Notes under the pieces: model-generated
What the model was told of the DNA's origin: nothing
The model's database searches: none
What the model saw: only the letters and a program-made list of their open reading frames with translations
Source of the DNA: Aquila chrysaetos chrysaetos
Lineage: Eukaryota; Chordata; Aves; Accipitriformes; Accipitridae
Direction: 5' to 3'
Length of the DNA: 64,000 bases
NCBI RefSeq assembly: GCF_900496995.4
Contig: NC_044029.1
Location: 1,054,001 to 1,118,000 of the forward strand
Position numbers and translations under genes: made by a program
Shown here: one piece after another, positions 55,401 to 64,000 of the stretch
Numbering within the stretch: position 1 is the first letter of the stretch
Layout of the letters: the number at the start of each line of letters is the position of its first letter

Positions 55401-57480
55401 CACAGATTTACTTATTGAATAAAGTAAATAAATATCAAAAGTCTGTGATGTTCCAGCACTAGAAGTAGAAATGGAGAAAGAAAATAATGGCAAATGAATC
55501 CATGAGTGAGATAAAGGTCTACATATAGCAGAACAGACTCTCAGCAGCTTGGCAAGAATTCTGTTAAGTAAAGTTATTCCCTTACAGAACAATAAATCAC
55601 TGTGTACTAATGAACACTTTTGTATAATGGGGTTACAGAATTTTTCATCAGCGTTAGTCACCACAAAGCCAGATTGTCTGTCAGATTACCACAAAACCAG
55701 GTAATTTCTGTACATGTATTTCTTTACCTCTTTGTTCTCTGGTAGTGGGTTCTGTTACTCCTGTGCTTTTTGTGTGTGTCTGTCTTTTACTGTAATTGTT
55801 GTCATGTGAGAGTAAGAGTTTATTCTGCATAGTCTCAGTATGTCTTTGAAAAACAATAAAAAGGTCTCTCTTAAAGGCTCACGTCTTAAAAACATCAAAG
55901 CTGGAGTTTTATTTCAAGTGAAACTATTCCACTACTATTATAAAAAAATCTTCTGCATTTGTTACAGAAAATTGGAAGCTGGTCTTCAATAAAAGGCTGA
56001 ATGATGTTAGTTCAGGCGCGAAGATGTTTAAAATAGGGATATGCTGTTGCATATCCTCGGTAGTAGTGAGCACCCTAAACTGAATAAAGCAAAGAAAAAG
56101 CCCTTCATAGTATCCTGGGCTGAATAAATGGAGAGATGTAAATATCTACATTTTAAGACTAAGTTTACAGGTCCTCAAAAGGAAGGACCTGAGTGGGGAG
56201 ACAGCTATAGTGTATGGACAGGAAGGTTGGGACAGCTGGTGTGGAGTCCCCAAAACTGTGATATGAATATCATTAACACCAGACCTGTTCTCAGCTGCTT
56301 GCATGGCAGTATAGATTTGGGCCAGCTTGGGTTGGGGTACAGAATTTCGCCTAGACACCTTTGACTTAGCAAGGTTACACAATAGACCTTTTCTGCCACA
56401 AGTTTCTTTTTTATGACATAGATCACAATGCACCCAGTCCGGTGCTGGGCACTGGGGAATACCAGCCACATTTCTCTGTGGGGATTTGAGATCCCTCTTC
56501 TCCAGAACATGTGTTGTCAAAGCACAACAAAGTCATCAGTGTGTCTCCTCCTGGGATCGCCATTCACTCTTCATACTCAATTTCAGGCAACTCCTCCTGG
56601 ATTTGGAGCTGTGTTTTATTCCGATTTTCACTTTGCAGATTGGTTTTTTGTGATCTTTTTGCACTTGCATTCCCATGCAAGTTTTGTTCATCACTCCTGC
56701 AGGCCTGCTGCTGGGACATCAGTGAAACCCCAGTGCTTGGTTTTCCCAAGGACTGCAGGGTTTGCTTTTCAATGATTTCAGGATTGGGCTGCCAGGAGCT
56801 GTGGAAAAAATGAAATATAGAAAAAAAATAATAGGGTTATTGTTCTCATCAAACACTGAAAACAATAAAAATAAACAAAGCATAGGTCAGGACCTGCACC
56901 CGTCATAAAAAAAAAAAGAGTTCCTGTTGTTCTTTCAGCAACCAGTCTATGCTGGCAGTTGTAAACCAAGGCTGCATATACTGACTGCGTCTGCATACTG
57001 CATATTCACGCTCAGTTGTATGTAACTGCCCTAGTAAAAATGCACATTGCCATTGCCACTGCAGTGTTTTGCCACTTCTTCCCTGCTTCTCCATTTTCTC
57101 TGCTGTAGATTTACCGTCTTCGTAACAGAACCCTGTGCCCATTCCCTGGTTGGCTGCCTTGGCCACTTCGTTCTTAACTCCTTAAATATTTTTTCTCCTG
57201 TCAGAGAGAACATTTTACTATCGTCAGCATCTCTCTCCTGTCAGGACCAGACCTGGTGACATTGTGCACTCCTGAGGCAAGCCACATCTTTCATTAAAAG
57301 GGGGTGTGTTTCAGACATATTTCCTCTTCTCCAGTGTGAAAGAAAAGCCAGGTAAGTATTCCATGTGACAACTATCCCACAAATCCTAGATACCTGGCCA
57401 TGAAAAGCAAGTTACACAAAGGCAGTAAAGAAATCTTTTTTCTCAGAAAAGGAAGATTAAAGAAAATGTGCCCCTCCCTT
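52490..57480. other. Gene-poor spacer with CpG-rich shoulder
   Basis: Moderately CpG-rich to about 53260, then AT-rich. Short open frames only; nothing was recognised. Confidence 0.4.
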
Positions 57481-57489
57481 CCCCCCCAA

Positions 57490-57965
57490 TAAATATGACA
57501 GGAGAACTAGTAGCAACTGCCATGGAAAAGGCTGAGGTACTCAACATCTTTTTTTGACTCAGTTTTCACTTGCAATCTCTCTTCCCACATCTCTCAAGTC
57601 CCTGAACCTCAAGGCAGGGACTGGGGGAACAGTCCTTCCCATCACAGAAGATCAGGTTTGAGACCATTTGAAGAACATGAACATATACAAGTCTGTGGGG
57701 CCCGATGAGATGCATCCCAGGGTCCTGAGGGAATTGGCAGATGTAGTTGCTAAGCCACTCTTCTTCATTGAGAAGTCATTGCAGTCAGGTGAAGGTCCCA
57801 GAGGTTGGAGAAAATGGAATATCACAGCCATCTTTAAAAAAGATAATAAAGTGGACCCTGGGACCTACAGACCAGTCAGCCTCACCTCAGGGCCTAGTTA
57901 AGACCATGGAACGGATCCTCCTGGAAGCTATGTCAAGACATATGGAAGACAGGGAAGCCATTAAA
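57490..57965 (+). mobile_element. CR1 LINE reverse-transcriptase fragment
   Basis: A forward-strand fragment of CR1 ORF2. Readable pieces are [20 protein letters not shown] and AIFKKDNKVDPGTYRPVSLT, separated by deletions and a frameshift (the later part moves to another frame near 57890). Truncated at both ends and non-functional. Confidence 0.85.
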
Positions 57966-58040
57966 GAATCATCTGGGAGGGAAGAAGAGAGGGAACTCGG
58001 CTTCAACCTTGCTTCACTTTATTAGATGAATTTCTGTCAT

Positions 58041-58625
58041 TGCCCTGGTTTCAGCTGGGATAGAGTTAATTTTCTTTCTAGTAGCTGGGATAGTGTTATG
58101 CTTTGGGTTCAGTATAAGAAGAATGTTGATAACACACTGATGTTTTCAGTTGTTGCTAAGTAGTGTTCAGACTAAGTCAAGGATTTTTCAGCTTCTCCTG
58201 CCCAGCCAGCAAGAAGGCTGGAGGGGCACAAGAAGTTGGGAGGGGACATAGCCAGGACAGCTGACCCAAAGTGGTGAAAGGGGTATTCCATACCATGTGA
58301 CGTCATGCCCAGTATATAAACTGGGGGGAGTTGGCCTAGGGGGGTGGATCGGTGCTCAGGGACTAACTGGGCATCGGTTGGCAAGTGATGAGCAATTGCA
58401 TTGTGCATCACTTGTTTTGTATATTCCAATGCTTTTATTATTGTTGTCATTTTATTATTGTTATTATCATTATTAGTTTCTTCCTCTCTGTTCTATTAAA
58501 CTGCTCTTATCTCAACCCACGAGTTTTATTTTTTTTTCCCTGATTCTCTCCACCATCCCACTGGGTGGGGGGAAGTAAGTGAGCGGCTGCATGGTGCTGT
58601 TACTGGCTGGGGTTAAACCACAACA
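58041..58625 (+). mobile_element. Solo LTR of an avian endogenous retrovirus
   Basis: A 585-base element beginning TGCCCTGGTTTCAGC and ending GGGTTAAACCACAACA (TG...CA). It has a TATATAAA promoter near 58314 and ATTAAA near 58495. I recognise the end sequences as a widespread bird LTR. No internal retroviral genes adjoin it, and I could not find a convincing target-site duplication. Confidence 0.8.
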
Positions 58626-58629
58626 TGGG

Positions 58630-60241
<1,612 letters not shown>

Positions 60242-60282
60242 ACGCCTCTTCGCTCCCCGACCGACCACCTCGAGAACCCAAA

Positions 60283-60323
60283 GGCTCTTTTAAGAGCCAC
60301 CCACTTCCTTCCAAGAAGAGCTG
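60283..60323 (+). terminator. H4 (59930) 3' stem-loop and HDE
   Basis: GGCTCTTTTAAGAGCC at 60283-60298 after CCCAAA. The purine element AAGAAGAGCTG is at 60313-60323. Confidence 0.94.
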
Positions 60324-60324
60324 T

Positions 60325-61830
60325 AACATTGTTTTCTGTTGAGGGGACAATTGAAGCATCTGCTTTCCTATTTCTAAAGCTTATTAAAAGTAGCGATTAT
60401 GCAGTACTGTAAAAAGCCCTTATAAGATGGGATTTAATGTTTTAATTTTGCTGTTACTGGCAAAGATGGTTTTGCTGTGTAAAAGATGCCTGTTTCTTTC
60501 TGTACTCTTTAAATTCCCTTGCAAATATGTACCCCACTAAAAATAATTTAAAGTGCTCTTTGTAATCAAAACGGGATGTTTTCCTTTTTTTAATCTTTGC
60601 TGATATAAGTACAGTTATCTGGAGCATTCAATGTCTTGTACTTTGAAATTTTCATTTAACTGAGGGTAGATAATCAACTGCAAGGAAGAAAGGGAAACCA
60701 ATTTATCACTTAGGGAAGAATATGAAAGTCGCTCTGAAATAAATGCTTTCTTTTTGACATTTCGAAATAATTTTTTTTTTTGCTACTATAACCTGTAATC
60801 AGTTTTTTGTCAATGATTTTTTTTTCTTTTTGAAAGCTACTTCAGGGTCAAATCTATATTAGATTTACAAAGTAAATATTGGGGGGGGGGGGTGAACCAT
60901 GAATGAAAATGCCTCCCTGGCAGCACATTTCAAGTAAATGCGTCAGAAGAAGCCTTGTGCAAAGACTTTTCTTGTTCTTTTATAAAGGGAATACTCCCGT
61001 CCGCGATGTGCCTCTAAAGTATTGGTGTTCTATTTCCTTTGCCACTGGAGGAAAAAACTGCAAAAACAGTTTTTCGGGTTTATATAAAACTATCTCTAGT
61101 TATTGACGGCTCGCAAACAAGGGCGATCAAAAACCACTTACTGTCACTTCTGCTTTTCACACAGCCTTAACGACTAGGGGCAAATTAAATAATAGAGTAA
61201 TTCCATATTCCTTTTTAAGCTCTTAATTTCACAAAAATTCATTGTCTAAGTATTCTCAAGTTTTACTTGATGATACTGTGCCGAATTTCCTCAAGAAAAG
61301 AAAACTATGAGAAAAATAGTCTATAAGATGCATCTCGATCGTTATAGCTCGTTACATGCTTGTTATGGATACAAACTTGCATTACAGGGTTTCTAAAGTG
61401 TCTGTATCTGTGTTTTGACGTACCAAGCGCTGTTTCCTTTGAGGCTTTGGGAATAATGTGCCTGTTACTGTAAGATGGAGGTCTGTATGGCTGTGAAGGA
61501 ACTTTTTTCTTCTTTTGTAATCAGCCCACTAAAAAAAAAAAAAAAATTATTAAAATAATTCGCACTTTAAGAACAACTGCTGAATTTGAGCCTCCACACG
61601 GCATTTAATATGTCAGCAGCCTGGCAGAGAGGGAAAGCCAGAGAAGCAGAAGGGATGTGAGACAAGGGAAGTTTCCGCACGTCAGATGCGAGCGCTGACT
61701 CTGCAATGACCGCCCGCAGGCTTCGGGCTCGCCCCGAGGGAGCCGTGACTCGGAGCGGGGTCGCGGTGGGGGAGAGCGGGGGTGCAGGTAGCGGCGAATT
61801 CCTCTTCCTTGGGCCCAGACTGGGATTCCC
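60325..61830. other. AT-rich spacer between H4 and H3
   Basis: A 12-base G-run lies at 60881-60892, with A/T runs near 60770 and 61530. No gene was recognised. Confidence 0.5.
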
Positions 61831-61837
61831 ACCGTAG

Positions 61838-62368
<531 letters not shown>

Positions 62369-62430
62369 GCCTCCTGCCGCAGCCCCTCCCCGGTTCCGGC
62401 AGGCACCGAGGCAGCCCACGCAGACCCAAA

Positions 62431-62471
62431 GGCTCTTTTAAGAGCCACTACGTGCACAATTAAAAGAGCTG
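62431..62471 (+). terminator. H3 (61958) 3' stem-loop and HDE
   Basis: GGCTCTTTTAAGAGCC at 62431-62446 after CCCAAA, with an ACTAC 3' flank. The purine element AAAAGAGCTG is at 62462-62471. Confidence 0.94.
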
Positions 62472-62474
62472 TAA

Positions 62475-63334
62475 CACTGTTTCTAAGTGGGCACACTTTG
62501 AAAATAACAATGTTTTCTTATTTTTTTCTAGACTGTAGCATTTGATTTTATAGCCCTAGCTCTTTTTTTTTTTTTTTTAATTGTTATTTTACTATATTGC
62601 CTGTGTATAAACATTTGTCTTTCATAAACCCCCTCAAGGCTCTAAATTTCCTGCTCTGCAATTCACCAGTGTGGTTTGCAACCAGTGGAGGGGAGCAACA
62701 GGCACTTTATGAACACTGGGTTAGGAAGGAGAAAAAAAATTCAAGGGGGGGGGGGGGGGGGTGAGGTCAATATATTAAAGGATGGTGAGCAGAGAACATC
62801 AGGCAGAATGGAGTTTTTTACATCGCTATGACTTTGCCGGAAAGCGAAACAGCTTTCAGGGAGAAGGGGGCAGGAACACACCACTCACTCTGGGACGGGC
62901 CCAGGCTCAGGAACTCTGCACCTCAAACTCTTCAGGCTGGCTGGGTCTAGGCAAGAGCAGAAACTTCCTGCAACTCATTGGAATTGCATTACTGTTGAAC
63001 CCAGCTAAGGCAGTCTGTTTTAACAATCGTTAATTCCAGGAGCAAGAATATGTGTCTGAAAACATCGGTTTTGAGGCTGGCCTCAGAATGATAGATGATC
63101 ACGTTGAAAAGACAAGGCGTGTGAGGCTGCTTTCTCACAGCACAGAAGCATACCTAAGAAGGCCAAGAAACTATGATTGAAAAGTACTGTACACAGGAAT
63201 AACTATCAAGTTTGTCCAGATATGTTACCATTATTAATACAAAATTTTGGAAATATGGTTATGTATTTCTGTTTTGGTTTCAGTTGCAGAGGGGAAGAGA
63301 AAGACCCTGGTTCATCTTAATCTTTCACTAAGTG

Positions 63335-63335
<1 letters not shown>
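62475..63335. other. Intergenic DNA with homopolymer runs
   Basis: A T-run lies near 62563-62578 and a 17-base G-run at 62745-62761. No gene was recognised. Confidence 0.5.
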
Positions 63336-63337
<2 letters not shown>

Positions 63338-63368
<31 letters not shown>

Positions 63369-63755
63369 TTTCTTCTGTATGGGGGCAACTGATACTGGTA
63401 TGGGCTGGTTCAGCCACAGTGCCTGTCACGGGGGTTGGAGTGGCTGCAGTGCCTGTCACTTTTTTGTCAGATCCAGAGTCCTTCCCTTCCCCTTGAGGGT
63501 ACTGAATAGTGGTGAATGGGGCTTGAGAGGCATGGGCCAGGCCCCAGCATATTGCAGTGATTTTTGTCTCCCTGGAACTATCAGGGTGACAGCATACTTT
63601 TTCCAAATGTTGCACTAGTTTTTCAGGATTCTGCATTTGTTCAAGGGTGCAGTTCCAAAATACTGGAGATGCCCACTGACCATTTGCCCATACTACCCCA
63701 CACACTCTGCCACTCATAATTTTTCCAGCCTTGGGGCAGATCTCTGGGTGATCTT
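63338..63755 (-). mobile_element. Probable retroviral gag-derived remnant with poly(A)
   Basis: A minus-strand open frame of at least 117 codons (63364-63717), extending in frame to about 63755 where a stop interrupts it. Segments such as FWNCTLEQMQNPEKLVQHLE and ITAICWGLAHA resemble gag-like predicted proteins of avian endogenous retroviruses that I remember. The frame ends at a 28-base A-run (T at 63338-63365 on the plus strand), suggesting a LINE-mobilised copy. The identity is from memory. Confidence 0.5.
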
Positions 63756-64000
63756 CTTAAATAGCTGTTTAAGCCTAAACAACCAACCGTATTCTTGGAA
63801 CCACAAAAAATAAACCACATGGATAAAGACAGGTGTTGTTAGGTTAGAGGTGACTGGGAAAGACAGGTGGATGGATACTGAGCAGAATTAAAAGTTGTGA
63901 GTGAAGGAAAAGCATATATATGTGTGTGTATACATATAGCATATGTACACATATGTGTATATACATTCATACCTACATTGTTATGCTGACTGTTAGTTGT
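63756..64000. other. Window end with TA/TG microsatellite
   Basis: An impure TATG/TGTA microsatellite at about 63914-63966. No gene was seen. Confidence 0.6.

Overview
This is vertebrate, almost certainly avian, genomic DNA carrying a replication-dependent histone gene cluster. I read 18 intact, intronless histone genes: three H3, three H4, five H2A, four H2B and three linker H1. There is also one decayed H1 relic. The bird assignment rests on the chicken-type H2A and H2B tails, the SPKK-rich H1 proteins, two 5'-truncated CR1 retroposon fragments and a solo LTR of a type I recognise from many bird genomes. That LTR is, from memory, commoner outside the fowl lineage, so I do not call the species chicken.

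Layout, left to right. H3(-) lies at 52-462, with its 3' end running off the window. A H2B(-)/H2A(+)/H1(-) module occupies 2.0-4.9 kb. A gene-poor stretch at 5-16.4 kb holds a CR1 fragment, a CpG-rich block, a degenerate CA/CG minisatellite and LTR-like debris. A solitary H2B(+) sits at 16.7 kb with a damaged promoter. A second H2B(-)/H2A(+) pair at 18.0-19.3 kb is followed by an internally deleted H1 pseudogene in exactly the slot where the other modules keep H1. A third H2B(-)/H2A(+)/H1(-) module spans 27.5-30.5 kb. At 38.6-45.7 kb there is a near-perfect inverted duplication: H4(+) H2A(-) [H3(-)] H2A(+) H4(-), with 2.9-kb arms differing by five substitutions and three small indels around a 1.25-kb spacer that carries H3. 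Then come H1(+) at 51.7 kb, a CR1 fragment and solo LTR at 57.5-58.6 kb, H4(+) at 59.9 kb, H3(+) at 62.0 kb and a retroviral gag-like remnant at 63.4-63.75 kb.

The genes work together: the core histones build the nucleosome octamer and H1 binds linker DNA. All have S-phase histone gene architecture: TATA and CCAAT boxes, an H1-specific AAACACA box where expected, an octamer in one H2B promoter, no introns, and a 3' stem-loop (usually followed by a purine-rich histone downstream element) in place of a poly(A) signal. The stem-loop loop base splits strictly by class: all five H2A genes have TTTC, and all twelve other readable genes have TTTA.

The most interesting material is evolutionary and regulatory rather than a new protein system: the palindrome, the triplicated module with one dead H1, the orphan mosaic H2B that has lost its TATA box and weakened its stem-loop, a 356-bp bidirectional promoter identical between two gene pairs, and two H2A isoforms that differ beside the K118/K119/T120 modification sites. 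Coordinates and comparisons were made by eye.
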